Shown here: in pieces, positions 1 through 9,267 of the stretch
How positions within the stretch are numbered: the stretch's first letter is position 1
Layout of the letters: every line of letters starts with the position of its first letter
Assembly: GCF_003430825.1 (NCBI RefSeq)
Contig: NZ_CP024046.1
Coordinates: 102,473 to 166,472 of the forward strand
Reading direction: 5' to 3'
Length of the DNA: 64,000 nucleotides
Origin: Natrarchaeobaculum sulfurireducens
GTDB taxonomy: Archaea > Halobacteriota > Halobacteria > Halobacteriales > Natrialbaceae
Program-made: the position numbers and the translations under genes
The notes under the pieces: generated by a model
Database searches by the model: none
What the model saw: the letters and a program-made list of their open reading frames with translations, nothing else
Told to the model about the DNA's origin: nothing

Positions 1-239
1 ATCCGCTCTGCAACGTCGATCCCTACGACATGTCCGTCGGCTCCAACAGCGGTTTGCAATCTGGCAACCCCACGACCGGTTCCACAGCCCACATCGAGGA
101 CGAAGTCATCGCGAGACGCGTTGAGGTACTCGATTCCGCGTCGCCGAAGACGACCCTGGAATGGATCGATGAAGACGTCGTAGTACCGACTGAGCCAATT
201 ATACCAGTCTTTGCTATGGCGCGTCTGTTCCCGTGTCAC
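1..239 (-). CDS. SAM-dependent methyltransferase, N-terminal part (cut by window edge)
   Basis: Class I SAM-dependent methyltransferase; only the first ~79 residues are in the window. The visible motif I is DVGCGTGRG followed about 17 residues later by VVGID, the usual SAM-binding beta1 and beta2 signature. The likely start is GTG at 239, giving VTREQTRHSKDWYNWLSRYYD, which resembles UbiE-like family openings (YDxxxxxxxxxR). The GTG overlaps the TGA stop of the upstream small membrane protein (GTGA), so the two are probably translated together. The substrate cannot be deduced from this fragment. Confidence 0.75.
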   Translation of the reverse strand, partial: MTREQTRHSKDWYNWLSRYYDVFIDPFQGRLRRRGIEYLNASRDDFVLDVGCGTGRGVARLQTAVGADGHVVGIDVAER

Positions 240-418
240 TGTCCTGTAGGCTCTTCAGGTCTACGAGTGAACCTCCGGAAGAGATAGACGAGACCGAGTA
301 ATAGCCCCCCAGTAATCAGACCCCCTACAAGGAGAAGAAGCAGGATGAGGGTGACAGGGATTGCAACGTTGGCGATCGGGAACATCGACACCGAGCGAGG
401 ATTCACAATAATTGACAT
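236..418 (-). CDS. small single-span membrane protein
   Basis: A 60-residue protein with one strongly hydrophobic helix (about residues 15-46, rich in Leu, Val and Gly) followed by a basic, presumably cytoplasmic tail RRFTRRPEEPTGQ. It overlaps the following methyltransferase start by four bases, which suggests co-expression. No family is recognised. The hydrophobic profile, the positive-inside tail and the coupling to a real gene support it as coding. A downstream Met at residue 12 is an alternative start. Confidence 0.55.
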   Translation of the reverse strand: MSIIVNPRSVSMFPIANVAIPVTLILLLLLVGGLITGGLLLGLVYLFRRFTRRPEEPTGQ

Positions 419-653
419 TGATTGAAATTTACCGTTGCCACATTTGTAGCTTGTGTTATGTTTCTACTCCGGCATTTGAGGGCGACTTAAACGGGACGAT
501 CCGATTCGAAAGACTGCGGTGTACGTGAATATCGAATCAAGGATTACGACGAGAGGAGCCTCTATGACTGCTCTCAGGACGCATCAAGCAATCGAAAGTG
601 GTTCCGTTCATCGTCTTCGGCATACTTTCCCTCCTACAGTACTGTCAACTCGA

Positions 654-1730
654 TCACTGATTATCGCGAAGTCGGTCAACGCGTTCCCCCAGCGGTGGTC
701 TTCGCGAGATCAGGTTCTGACGTGATCCATCTTCGACGTCGACACCGGCCGCCGCGGCACGTTCGAACGCATCTGCGAGCGTCTCCGACCCAACGGTTTC
801 CCCGGCACGGGCATCAGTGTAGTACCGGAATCTCCGGACTCCAGCAAGGCCGATTACGACGGCTACGATCGCTACCAGTATTGCAGGAAGGATTGAGATT
901 ACCTCGAAAAAGACTGCCAGTAGTACCCAGATCAAGGGAGCAATGTATGGTATCATCGAGACGATCGCTTCGTAATAGGCCGCTTGTTCCCGACGGGCAG
1001 CGAGCAGGGCTCGCAGGGTTTCGTCGTCGAACGTCTCGAGCGCGCTACTCGAGACGAACAGGAACCGGCCGCCAGGAGCGCCAGATAGTTCGACTGCGAG
1101 GTACTTGTCATCTGCCTCGATGACCCGGACCCCGCGGACCGACAGATCGACGCTCTCGAGGAGCGAATCGATCCGCATTCGCTCGTCGTCGGTTGGTCGG
1201 CGCGTTCTCGAAGAGAGTCCGGACAGCAGCGGCGCACCAGCCCAGGCTACACCCCAGAATCCGAGAACTAGAAGGACAAGTCCGACTGGTCCACCCTCAA
1301 GTGCTGTAAGGATGCCGGAAGCGAGCAAGAATATGAGGACGAAGAGGACGGTCAGATACCGCAGGTAGTGACGACGGACCGTCGGTACGTGGTCGACACC
1401 CGGTAACCCTGGGTTGGCGTGGAGAATCGCGGTGATCGTCGCTACGGCAACAACGATCGCAGCGCCGGCGCTGGCAAGAATCGTGACGAGTGTATCGAGG
1501 AGTCCGTCTGCCGGTGTGAGGAAGCCGGCATTACCAACGACCCAGGTTGCGACACCAGCGAGAAAGCCTGTTGCACCCGTGAGGATATTCGTCCATCTGG
1601 CGGCAGTTTCGTCCGACCGGTTCTGAGAGAAGCGACCGTACAGGTAGCCAACCCCGAGCGAGCAGATCGCACTAACAGCGACGAAAATAACGAGGAGGAA
1701 CCAGGTGACTGCGGTGACCACCAGTGACAT
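654..1730 (-). CDS. degenerate M48 (HtpX-like) membrane protein without a zinc site
   Basis: A 358-residue membrane protein related to the M48 peptidases encoded nearby. It has N-terminal membrane helices (about 1-30, 40-65, 78-100, 120-165), a linker opening PTDDERMRID, and a domain that aligns with the paralogue body (FVSSSALETFDDETLRALLA). The catalytic HExxH of the intact copies (LAHELAH) is replaced by LAARREQ. The third zinc ligand in the REYxAD motif is also changed, reading RYYTDA here. The tail PPLGERVDRLRDNQ matches the conserved ending of the active paralogues (THPPTEKRIDRLRET). It is intact and therefore looks like a pseudo-peptidase under selection rather than a decayed gene, though this is inference. 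It may act as a chaperone or partner of the active copies. Confidence 0.7.
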   Translation of the reverse strand: MSLVVTAVTWFLLVIFVAVSAICSLGVGYLYGRFSQNRSDETAARWTNILTGATGFLAGVATWVVGNAGFLTPADGLLDTLVTILASAGAAIVVAVATITAILHANPGLPGVDHVPTVRRHYLRYLTVLFVLIFLLASGILTALEGGPVGLVLLVLGFWGVAWAGAPLLSGLSSRTRRPTDDERMRIDSLLESVDLSVRGVRVIEADDKYLAVELSGAPGGRFLFVSSSALETFDDETLRALLAARREQAAYYEAIVSMIPYIAPLIWVLLAVFFEVISILPAILVAIVAVVIGLAGVRRFRYYTDARAGETVGSETLADAFERAAAAGVDVEDGSRQNLISRRPPLGERVDRLRDNQ

Positions 1731-1804
1731 ACGCAGATCTGTTGTGACGAATAGTCTAAAATATTATCGAATCGACCTGTCTAAAGCAATGATCCAGCTA
1801 ATGC

Positions 1805-3091
1805 TCACTGGGTCCGGTTTTGGTTGGACTCGAGCCGATTGATTCGTCTCGCAACCGGCTCCCCTGCCGTGAGTAACCGATAGCCGGGAACCTCTTTGAA
1901 GGAGTTGGCGAGCGTATCCCCATGGCGTTCATACGTTTCTCGAACGGCATCCACTCCGTAGACCTCAGCGGCAAGATCGTCAGCATAGGCAAAGACTCGT
2001 ATTCCAGTCCAGACGTGGAGCGCGAACGCTACAAACGCAAGGAGGATCCAGATAACGACGATCCAGTAGTTTGTTAGCCAGCCAATGAGCAGAGACAGAG
2101 AAGTCAAAAATCCGGCGAGGAAGATCCACAGCGTGAGCCAATATCGGAGTTCCAGCTGTCGGCGGTACAGCCCCTCTGCCTGCGCAATAGTAACTCCTAA
2201 CTCTCGAGGAGAGCGTGTCATAGAATACGTCTCATACCCGCTACTCGGCGATGATACTGGTCTCATTTCGCGTGTCTCCCAGTAATTCTTGCCAGTGGCC
2301 TTTTTCATTCAGAGGTCAGACCGTGAACGATGGCTGTTGGGAACTATTGTATGACACCCTCCTCGAGGAGATAACTCATCGAGGAACGCTTCGTCGACGA
2401 CTACCCATCGTTTCCCGGGCCGGCCTCGAATCTTGACTGGCGCCTCGAGCTCGCCACGAGACGCGAGGACGATCCGGTCGGGCTCGACCTGGAGTGGATC
2501 AAATGCATGCTCGATTCGGCGCCGCTCATCGTCCGTTGGGGGTCGTGATTCAGGATCCCTCGCCAGCAGACGGTGGCCACCGAGATACGCAAGGATGCAG
2601 GCTCCTAACGATCCGATCAGAAGGAAGCCGAGAGGACCAAGCAGTGACTGCCCGGTCACGACGAAGTCAAACCCAATCCAGAGTGCGACTGCGAGAATCG
2701 CAATGCAAATCCAGGTCGCCGAGGCCTGAGCCATCGACACTTCGTGACCTGTCGTCTCCACCCACAAGGGATGCAAAGAGAGAACCGTTGCAGAGAACGC
2801 CAACAATACTGAAAGGACTGTGATGGACTCTGCAAGGATTCCTACTGCTGCTTCTGGTACACCAACGGTAGCGAGTGATCCCACGAGCTCGTCACGGATC
2901 CCAAACCACCAGTGGCTCGTGACAATAGCTGAGCCAGTCACGACGACGATTCCGACCCCAGAATAATATATCGCGCTAACTTGTGTCCGCGGTTGCCAAT
3001 CGCGGCCTGCAATCAACACGCGACAAAGCCAGCCCACAGCATATGCACCGATGATCAAGCCGACCGTCAAACCGAGCACTGGCTGCGGCAT
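1805..3091 (-). pseudogene. second degenerate M48-like gene, interrupted in frame by a mini-transposon
   Basis: Two adjacent pieces in the same frame, 3091-2309 (260 aa) and 2308-1805 (167 aa), are separated only by a TGA stop directly followed by ATG. The first piece holds five or so membrane helices and the PPTDDERRRIEHAF linker. The second holds two membrane helices and the VARRINRLE tail typical of the paralogues. Removing the 159 bp between an 8-bp direct repeat (2203-2210 and 2362-2369) restores one reading frame, reading DEAFLDELSPRELGVTIAQAEG, that aligns throughout with the gene at 654-1730. Like that gene it has no HExxH. The stop therefore comes from an inserted 151-bp element. The second piece could still be translated by re-initiation at the TGAATG junction. 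Confidence 0.7.
2211..2361. mobile_element. 151-bp MITE (element A) inside an M48-like gene
   Basis: Non-coding element with terminal inverted repeats GAGCGTGTCATAGAATA (left) and GAGGGTGTCATACAATA (right, reverse complement), 15 of 17 positions identical. It is flanked by an exact 8-bp direct repeat CTCGAGGA (2203-2210, 2362-2369), the expected target-site duplication. Element plus duplication is 159 bp, exactly 53 codons, and it introduces one in-frame TGA on the minus strand. It has no transposase and would be moved in trans. The parent IS family was not identified; the 8-bp duplication fits several haloarchaeal families. Confidence 0.75.
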
Positions 3092-3140
3092 AACAGATTT
3101 TTAAGTTGACTCTGTATTAACTACTGACTATTCACGTCGG

Positions 3141-4139
3141 TTACGGGATGTACTGCTCTCTGTGGACGACTTCGGATTCGTTTTCCTCCTCATTGATCGC
3201 GGTGACGACGATCTGATCGCCGTCAGTGTCGTAAGGAACGTACAAGGTTACGTCCTCCCACGTGGCAGTAAACTCGTCATCGTCACGATCAAACGCCCCG
3301 TTGCTTGCACCCTCAATAGTAGATTCGATCTCGATCCGATTGGCATCGACCCCGCGCTCATCGGTGAGCACGACCGCCGCCTGCTGAATATCGCTTGTTG
3401 GACTGTCGTGTTCCCAATCGATCTCGACGACTGCGTCGTCGTTTTCGTCCTCGATTGGTTCCTCAAACACTTCTTCAGGATCGTCTGGCCTGTCATCGAT
3501 TGGTGCAGCAAACAGAGACCGCCACTCACCATCCTCAGTGGCGAGCATCCAGATCGTATCATCTTCAGTTGGATCATCGACAGTGATTTCCGCTGCTGCC
3601 ATATCCTCTCCATCAAGCGTCTCAGTGAGTTCTTCCTCTTCAAACCAGAACTCCGCGCCTTCTAGCTCAAACACATCTTCGACTACGGCGTCGTCGTCAA
3701 CCACCTCAGCATCGAGTCCCTCGAGGTCCTCCTCATCGCCGCCGCCACGAAACTCCCAGCCGTCCTCGACCCATGCCACAGGATCTAATGGATTAAGTGA
3801 GTGTGACAACTCGCTCATTCGATCGAGGTCATCTTCGACAGCCGCTTCGAGAAACTCATAGACTACGGACAGTGGATCTTCGTCCGTGTCATCACTCTCT
3901 TCTGTCTCCGCATCGTCGTCAGTCGCTTCCTCCTCCGGTTCGTCGCTACCGCCGTTGCTATCGGACTCGTCGCCACCCCCATTGGTTGGGTCGCTCGAGG
4001 ACTCGTTATCCAGACATCCCGCAAGCGAGACGACGGTGACGAGCCCAGCCTGTAGTGCACGCCGACGAGAAACCGTGGTGGTTTCGGTAGTACGGTGGAC
4101 ATTGCTGGTCTGGAGGAAGTCGTCTCTATCGAGGACCAT
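3141..4139 (-). CDS. Tat lipoprotein, acidic, secreted
   Basis: About 332 residues. I chose the ATG at 4139 (MVLDRDDFLQ) because upstream codons look non-coding. Residues about 22-42 form a twin-arginine lipoprotein signal, SRRRALQAGLVTVVSLAGC, with Cys as the lipidation site. It is followed by a Gly/Ser/Asp/Glu-rich spacer typical of haloarchaeal surface proteins and then an acidic globular domain of about 230 residues. No enzymatic motif is visible and no family is recognised. It lies between the M48-like genes and a GIDE-like membrane protein, so a role at the cell surface in membrane-protein quality control is possible but unproven. Confidence 0.7.
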   Translation of the reverse strand: MVLDRDDFLQTSNVHRTTETTTVSRRRALQAGLVTVVSLAGCLDNESSSDPTNGGGDESDSNGGSDEPEEEATDDDAETEESDDTDEDPLSVVYEFLEAAVEDDLDRMSELSHSLNPLDPVAWVEDGWEFRGGGDEEDLEGLDAEVVDDDAVVEDVFELEGAEFWFEEEELTETLDGEDMAAAEITVDDPTEDDTIWMLATEDGEWRSLFAAPIDDRPDDPEEVFEEPIEDENDDAVVEIDWEHDSPTSDIQQAAVVLTDERGVDANRIEIESTIEGASNGAFDRDDDEFTATWEDVTLYVPYDTDGDQIVVTAINEEENESEVVHREQYIP

Positions 4140-4370
4140 AACTTGGCTACGGAAGTTGGAATTTTGAATGTTTTGTATCCCTGAACAGAGGTTGATCAGA
4201 CCTCGAAAGTACCAACCTCGGTCGTTCACTCACAGCCAGTAGCGATTGGTAGTGTTCAGCCGCTCAACAGACCTTTCTTCGTAAAAACATTTATTCGGTT
4301 TACGTCACTAGATACTATCAATGTACCACTATCTGTCAGAAAGCATTCTCCGGACACAAAATGAAAGCGT

Positions 4371-5195
4371 ATGCCGGTAGCAGGACTGGTCTTCTCTGGA
4401 GTGGTCGCAGCGTTCGGTATCCTTGTTCTTCGTGATGCACGGAACACACGTGATCGAGTCTTGACAGCAACCGAACTGCACGAACACGGTGAGCAACTCG
4501 AGGATAGCGGGACCGGGACGACAGCCAGAGGACCAGTCTCAGTGACGGCACCCGGACGACCCGATCGAGCCCCGCCTGCGGAGGTAGAAACGACCGATGG
4601 GGAACCGGCACTGTGGGCGTGGCGCGTTCGATCGAAACATGCAAAAAGGAGGGGCGGAAGTGCGTGGCGTACCTCGGATAGCGGTCTCGCGATTGGAGAA
4701 TTCTCCCTCAGACAGGACTGGGAGGACATTACTATCGACACTGACTCGCTCCTCGACGAGGAGGTCGGTGTTCTACAGGGCCACACGGATCCGTTCGAGG
4801 CACCAAACTGTTATCTCGGCGAGCCAAAACTTGACGTCCTACTTGGCGAACTCGACCCGATCAACAAGCTGCTTGAGCGGTGGGGACTGACCGGAGACGA
4901 CGGACTCCTGAGCGAGCTAGAAATTACGATTAGCAGCGGTCGAAAGACGATGACTCCAGACCGGTATCAAGCAACCGTCATCCGGGACGGCGACGAACTC
5001 CTTGTCCAGGGTGAACTCGATGAGACGGGCGATACACCAGTGCTTCGTGGCACCGAAAACGTTCCAATGCTCGTTGCTGTAGGGAATCTCGAGAAACGTG
5101 CCGAGCAAATCAAAAAACAGGCACGACGGAAAGCGATAACTGGTGTCGGGATTATCGGATTTGGATGCCTCGTCGCCGCTATCGCTGTGCTGTAG
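4371..5195 (+). CDS. two-helix membrane protein, GIDE-like
   Basis: A 274-residue protein with an N-terminal helix (VAGLVFSGVVAAFGILVL) and a C-terminal helix (AITGVGIIGFGCLVAAIAVL) enclosing a soluble region of about 220 residues. The architecture, and segments such as GPVSVTAPGRPDRAPP followed by ALWAWRVRSKHAKRRGGSAW, resemble the prokaryotic GIDE-type proteins (named after the mitochondrial E3 ligase GIDE/MUL1; no RING domain is expected in archaea). These are often found beside M48 peptidase or LemA genes, and here M48 genes lie on both sides. The family call rests on architecture and context, so it is moderate. A second protein of this type is at 11594-12319. Confidence 0.55.
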   Translation: MPVAGLVFSGVVAAFGILVLRDARNTRDRVLTATELHEHGEQLEDSGTGTTARGPVSVTAPGRPDRAPPAEVETTDGEPALWAWRVRSKHAKRRGGSAWRTSDSGLAIGEFSLRQDWEDITIDTDSLLDEEVGVLQGHTDPFEAPNCYLGEPKLDVLLGELDPINKLLERWGLTGDDGLLSELEITISSGRKTMTPDRYQATVIRDGDELLVQGELDETGDTPVLRGTENVPMLVAVGNLEKRAEQIKKQARRKAITGVGIIGFGCLVAAIAVL

Positions 5196-5260
5196 CCGTG
5201 ATCAGCAATTCGGTTTTGTCGAGAGTTGAAATCACTTCCTGATTTCTCTCTCGAGGGCTC

Positions 5261-5430
5261 TGGTGAATCACTAGACAGCGGCGACTCCGGGTGGGAAAAT
5301 AGGTCGCTCGAGGCCCCACGCTGGAACAATCATGGCTGCAATCTCGACAAATCCTTCGATGGCGAACTGATTTGCCGGTCTCAGCAAGAGAGCAAGACAG
5401 TACAACTCGGCGCAGTATGGCGATTCACCA
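5261..5430. mobile_element. 170-bp MITE (element B), copy 1
   Basis: One of two 170-bp copies; the other is at 12455-12624. The first 26 bases differ between copies at a single position and the last 16 (GTATGGCGATTCACCA) are identical, with weaker similarity between. The ends form a 9-bp inverted repeat TGGTGAATC. No clear target duplication is visible. Its right end lies exactly where the following M48 copy begins to resemble its paralogues, and it supplies an ATG (5417) in frame with that gene. Confidence 0.6.
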
Positions 5431-6063
5431 GACCCCTCTCAATGAGATCGTCACTCGCCTTGCCGGACAAACCGACCTGCCGTCCCCTGAGATTCGGATA
5501 TTCGAGCACAGTACACCTCTCGCGCTCACCGTGGGCTATCGTCTCACTACATCGACCCTCATTCTCTCTCGAGGGTTGATCGAGACGCTCGGCGATCGCA
5601 AATTGGAGGCTGTCATCGCCCACGAACTTGCTCACGTCGCTAACCGGGATACTGCAGTGCTCACTGCACTGTCAGTACCCAGTGCCGTCGCACGGCTCGC
5701 TCACAGCCGGTACGGCTACAACCCCGTCATTGAACCGCTCTCGATGCTAGTTCGAATCCTTAGCCAGTGGTACGTCGCTCTCATCTCGCGTGGCCGAGAG
5801 TACGCTGCCGACGACGGCGCGGTCGCAATCGCCGGCGATTCAGCCCCTCTCGCGAGCGCACTTGAGTCGCTCGACGCCACCTCGATCGTCACCCGTCGAC
5901 AGACCTCCGCGAACGGGATACGGCCGCTGCGTTCGCTATAGTCCCGCCACCGTGGGAAGAACACCGCTTCTTCGATCGGACCAGACGGTTTATCGCGCGT
6001 CAGATCTTCGGCACGCATTCTCCAACGGAAAGACGCATTCAACGCCTCCAGGATCGCCTGTAG
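5417..6063 (+). pseudogene. truncated, frameshifted M48 metallopeptidase
   Basis: The catalytic core of an HtpX-like peptidase is present: SRGLIETL, HELAH with the preceding EAVIA, and SRGREYAADDGAVAIAGD. The entire N-terminal membrane region found in the 412-aa neighbour is missing; homology starts at the right end of the MITE at 5261-5430. Near 5905 the frame shifts by one base. The original frame ends in a stop at 5941, but the next frame continues with DLRERDTAAAFAIVPPPWEEHRFF and a tail FGTHSPTERRIQRLQDRL ending at 6063. That tail is nearly the same as the end of the intact neighbour. It was probably a tandem duplicate of the gene at 6156. A cytosolic fragment from 5417 to 5941 could still be made. 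Confidence 0.75.
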
Positions 6064-6155
6064 AGACGGACGCGAGGACGGAACCGAACGCTTTTTTGTC
6101 GAACGTGTGATGGTAGATCAAAATCGGACGGAGAGATGCCGGTTTACAGGGACGG

Positions 6156-7394
6156 ATGAAAACACCAATGCAACCACTGTGGATGACGTTCGGGCTCTGG
6201 CTTCGAATGCTTATCGCCAGCCTTATTGCCGCGCTTGGGATTGCAACGCTGCTCGTCATCGAGTTCGTGATGATCGCTGGCGTCACGGTGGTGTTCTTGA
6301 CGCTCGCTCCGTGGGCGCTCGCCGTCTGCCTGCTTCTCGTCGTTCCCTGGCTCGTCGTCGCGACCGCCTACCGGTGGGTGATACCGGCCCCACTCGTGGT
6401 CGGTCGTCTCGGCCACGACCCCTTATCCGAAGCGTTCGAACTACTGGCACGCGGTATCGCGAGTCCCGATACTCGCGAGGTGCTTCGCTCAAGCGCCGTC
6501 GCCTTCGGACTGCTCGTTGCCTGGTTCATCGGTTTCGTTTTCGTCGAAACTAGTTCGCTGACGCCGTTTCGAGCCGTCGCTCCGCTCGCTGTTGTCGCCG
6601 GGGTCGTCGGTTCGCTCGTTCTGACTGGACGCCTCATCGCCGACGAACTGGGCGAGGGCGGCAGCGTCCAGCGACGACTCGAGGAGGAGATTTGCGTGTT
6701 TGAGCGCGACGAACTGGACGCCGACGATACTGAGCGCCTCGAGGATCTGCAGGCCCGCCTCGACCGGCTCGCGAACCAGGCGGGCGTTCCGGCCCCGACC
6801 GTTCGACTCGGTCGTGAACGGACGCCGATCGCAGCCACCGTCGGCGTCCGGCCAGAGACGTCAGCGATCGTCCTCTCGCGTGGACTGTGCGAGCAGCTTT
6901 CGGACCGTGAACTCGAGGGCGTCCTCGCCCACGAACTTGCTCACGTGCTTAACCGCGACGCGGCAATACTGACGTTCCTGTCGATCCCGCGGGTGAAAGC
7001 CCACACGATGCTCGAGACCGAACAGGACGGCCACCGAAACCCGTACCACCACCCGATCGTTGCCATTCCCATATTCGTCGTCGCCGGTCTGAGTCGGTGG
7101 GTCAGCACCGTCGTCGCTCGCTATCGCGAGTACGTCGCCGATCGGAGCGCCGTCGCGATCACCGGCGATCCCGCAGCACTGGCCAGTGCCCTCGAGACGC
7201 TGGATCGCGACCTCAAGTCTCGTCCCTCGAGGGACCTTCGTGAACACCGGTCGACGACGGTGTTCTCGATCGTGCCGCCACCGTGGGAGGAACACCCCTT
7301 CTTCGATCGGACCAGGTGGTTCATCGTGCGTCGAATCTTTGGCACGCACCCCCCGACCGAGAAACGCATCGATCGACTCCGCGAGACCGACTAG
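6156..7394 (+). CDS. htpX: M48 family zinc metallopeptidase, HtpX-like
   Basis: A 412-residue membrane zinc peptidase, intact. Membrane helices occur at about residues 8-35, 40-65, 100-125 and 130-155. A coiled linker (RRLEEEICVFERDELDADDTERL) precedes the peptidase domain. The zinc motif is HELAH in EGVLAHELAHVLNRD, about residue 260, with the third ligand Glu in YREYVADRSAVAITGDPAALASALE. The C-terminal PPPWEEHPFFDRTRWF and THPPTEKRIDRLRET segments are typical of the family. HtpX-type enzymes degrade misfolded membrane proteins at the cytoplasmic membrane. It is longer than bacterial HtpX (about 290 aa) because of the N-terminal membrane region. Neighbouring paralogues indicate local gene duplication. 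Confidence 0.85.
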   Translation: MKTPMQPLWMTFGLWLRMLIASLIAALGIATLLVIEFVMIAGVTVVFLTLAPWALAVCLLLVVPWLVVATAYRWVIPAPLVVGRLGHDPLSEAFELLARGIASPDTREVLRSSAVAFGLLVAWFIGFVFVETSSLTPFRAVAPLAVVAGVVGSLVLTGRLIADELGEGGSVQRRLEEEICVFERDELDADDTERLEDLQARLDRLANQAGVPAPTVRLGRERTPIAATVGVRPETSAIVLSRGLCEQLSDRELEGVLAHELAHVLNRDAAILTFLSIPRVKAHTMLETEQDGHRNPYHHPIVAIPIFVVAGLSRWVSTVVARYREYVADRSAVAITGDPAALASALETLDRDLKSRPSRDLREHRSTTVFSIVPPPWEEHPFFDRTRWFIVRRIFGTHPPTEKRIDRLRETD

Positions 7395-7436
7395 TGAAGA
7401 GGCCGACCCAACTATTCGAGCGCCGAGATCGAAGCC

Positions 7437-7650
7437 TCACTCGAGTGACTGGACGGCAGTGGCCCGATCGAACAGATCGATAGCGAACGGAACACACTCG
7501 ACGATCGAAGTCTGGAGCTCAGAGTGGTCGTCCACGACGTAGTCCAACGGTTCTGTCGACCAGTCTCGGTACTCGTTCTGCGTCGGTGATTCGTTTCGAT
7601 ACCGGGTCGGCCGAGCGTAAGCCAGATTCCAGAACGAAGATTGGCAGACG
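7437..7650 (-). pseudogene. gene remnant without a start codon
   Basis: An open frame reading HIASSELVCQSSFWNLAYARP and onward to FAIDLFDRATAVQSLE then stop, about 70 codons. Composition and the acidic ending look protein-like, but there is no ATG or GTG at its beginning and its upstream end runs into the terminus of the ABC permease gene. It could be the tail of a deleted gene, or spurious. No function is assigned. Confidence 0.25.
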
Positions 7651-7653
7651 AGT

Positions 7654-9264
7654 TCACTCGAAGCGATATGACTCTACCCGATGGATCGCAATGTACGTAG
7701 AGATGCTACCGAACAGTACGACGAGAAGAGCCGAAAAGATGGCACCAGCAGCGTTGATCACGATTTCGTGAACGCCAAATACAGACGTCAACCAATGACT
7801 GACGATTGCCGAGTGACCGAGAATCGTTGGGAGCGTTACCAGGAGAATCACCACAGAGTACACAGCAAAAGCGGTCTTGCTGGGAACAATCGCTTTCGTG
7901 CTTCGGGAGACGCTCACGGCTTCGAACCGTGGAAATACTGTCCCGATCCCCGTCGCGATAAACCCGGAACCCGCCGCGAGTATTAGCGCCGAGAATGAGA
8001 ACGTAACGAGCGCTGTGGACTGGTGGGGACTCAAAATAACGAGGACTATCACGGCACCAACGGTAATCGGAGTTCCCAGAAGTGCGCTCGCAACAGCATG
8101 TCCACCGACGAGTGCCCGTCCAGGAACGGCTCCAAGCAGTGTCACAGGAAGTGTAGCACCTTCCGCCCCCAAGATATTCAGCGCAAACAACGATCCTGTG
8201 ATCCAGATACCGCTCAACAGTACCCACAATGGGAGCGAGCGGCCGACGGTTCCCGTCTGCACGGCCGTCGTAATCGGTCCGATGAGAATAATCAACGGGT
8301 ACAGCGTAAACGATAGCATGACCGGCGCACGACGGGCGCGCTTCCAGTCCACTTGGATTACACCGAGCAGTGGAGCTGGAACGATGCCAGTAAGTCTAGA
8401 ACGACGCGACTCTGTTCGTTCCACGGATCGATCGTGTTCGATCGAGACGCCGTCTGCGTACCAGAGCCACTCGGCCAATCGGTAGAGCACAGGAATCGCG
8501 GCGGCCAGCAAGACACCTGAAATGACGAGTGATCCTCCTGCTCTGAGCGCCGAACCATCGACTTTAGTGCCAATTGTCGCGAGATCACCGTACCATCCAA
8601 CTGGAGTTGGAGAAAGTACCTGATATGTCGGATCGAACACTGATACCAAATTTTGCGTCACGATCAGCCACAGATACGCAATCGCGGCTCCCGCAAGCAG
8701 AACCGTCCGAATGCGTGTGAGGAATTTGGATCGGACGCCACTGTTTCTCACGGCGAGTGCAACGATGAACCCGGTCACGAGTGCAGTGACCAACACCACA
8801 CAGATGGTGAGTAGAATAAACGGTGTCGCTAACGGGGAGCCGAGGCCAATCGCGAACACCAGAGAGACGGCCGCACCGAACACCACCGCCGGTACTCCCC
8901 AGAGGAGCAACTCAGCGACCACCAGTCCACCGACCAACTCACGATGGGACACGGTCGTCAGTAACCCGTCAGCGTTGTCGGGACGTAGTGCAATCGAATA
9001 GGCTCGATATCCCCCGAGGCCAGCGACTCCGATCCACCCGTACACGAACGCCATCTGAATCCACTCGAGTGGCGTCTCGATCTCTCCGGAACCGATCGCC
9101 GCTCCGAAGAAAAACACGCCAGCCAGGCCTACAAGGGAAAAAGGAAGAAACACGACGAGCACAACGACACTCGCCACTAGCTGCACGGTGTTCGACGTAA
9201 GCGCCCGCCATCGCCGACGTAACTCGGTTATGGCAATCGTGCTGAGAAGTGTCCACTGAAACAT
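7654..9264 (-). CDS. ABC transporter permease (ABC-2 type exporter)
   Basis: A 536-residue polytopic protein with about 12 hydrophobic segments in two six-helix halves. A cytoplasmic loop (WYADGVSIEHDRSVERTESR) lies near the middle and a second cytoplasmic stretch (GVIQVDWKRARRAPVML) opens the second half. It begins four bases after the stop of the ATPase gene at 9268, so the pair form an operon. Large haloarchaeal permeases of this size paired with a CcmA-like ATPase belong to the ABC-2 export class. The substrate cannot be told. It sits inside the M48/GIDE locus and may export a peptide or lipid, which is inference only. Confidence 0.75.
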   Translation of the reverse strand: MFQWTLLSTIAITELRRRWRALTSNTVQLVASVVVLVVFLPFSLVGLAGVFFFGAAIGSGEIETPLEWIQMAFVYGWIGVAGLGGYRAYSIALRPDNADGLLTTVSHRELVGGLVVAELLLWGVPAVVFGAAVSLVFAIGLGSPLATPFILLTICVVLVTALVTGFIVALAVRNSGVRSKFLTRIRTVLLAGAAIAYLWLIVTQNLVSVFDPTYQVLSPTPVGWYGDLATIGTKVDGSALRAGGSLVISGVLLAAAIPVLYRLAEWLWYADGVSIEHDRSVERTESRRSRLTGIVPAPLLGVIQVDWKRARRAPVMLSFTLYPLIILIGPITTAVQTGTVGRSLPLWVLLSGIWITGSLFALNILGAEGATLPVTLLGAVPGRALVGGHAVASALLGTPITVGAVIVLVILSPHQSTALVTFSFSALILAAGSGFIATGIGTVFPRFEAVSVSRSTKAIVPSKTAFAVYSVVILLVTLPTILGHSAIVSHWLTSVFGVHEIVINAAGAIFSALLVVLFGSISTYIAIHRVESYRFE

Positions 9265-9267
9265 TGA

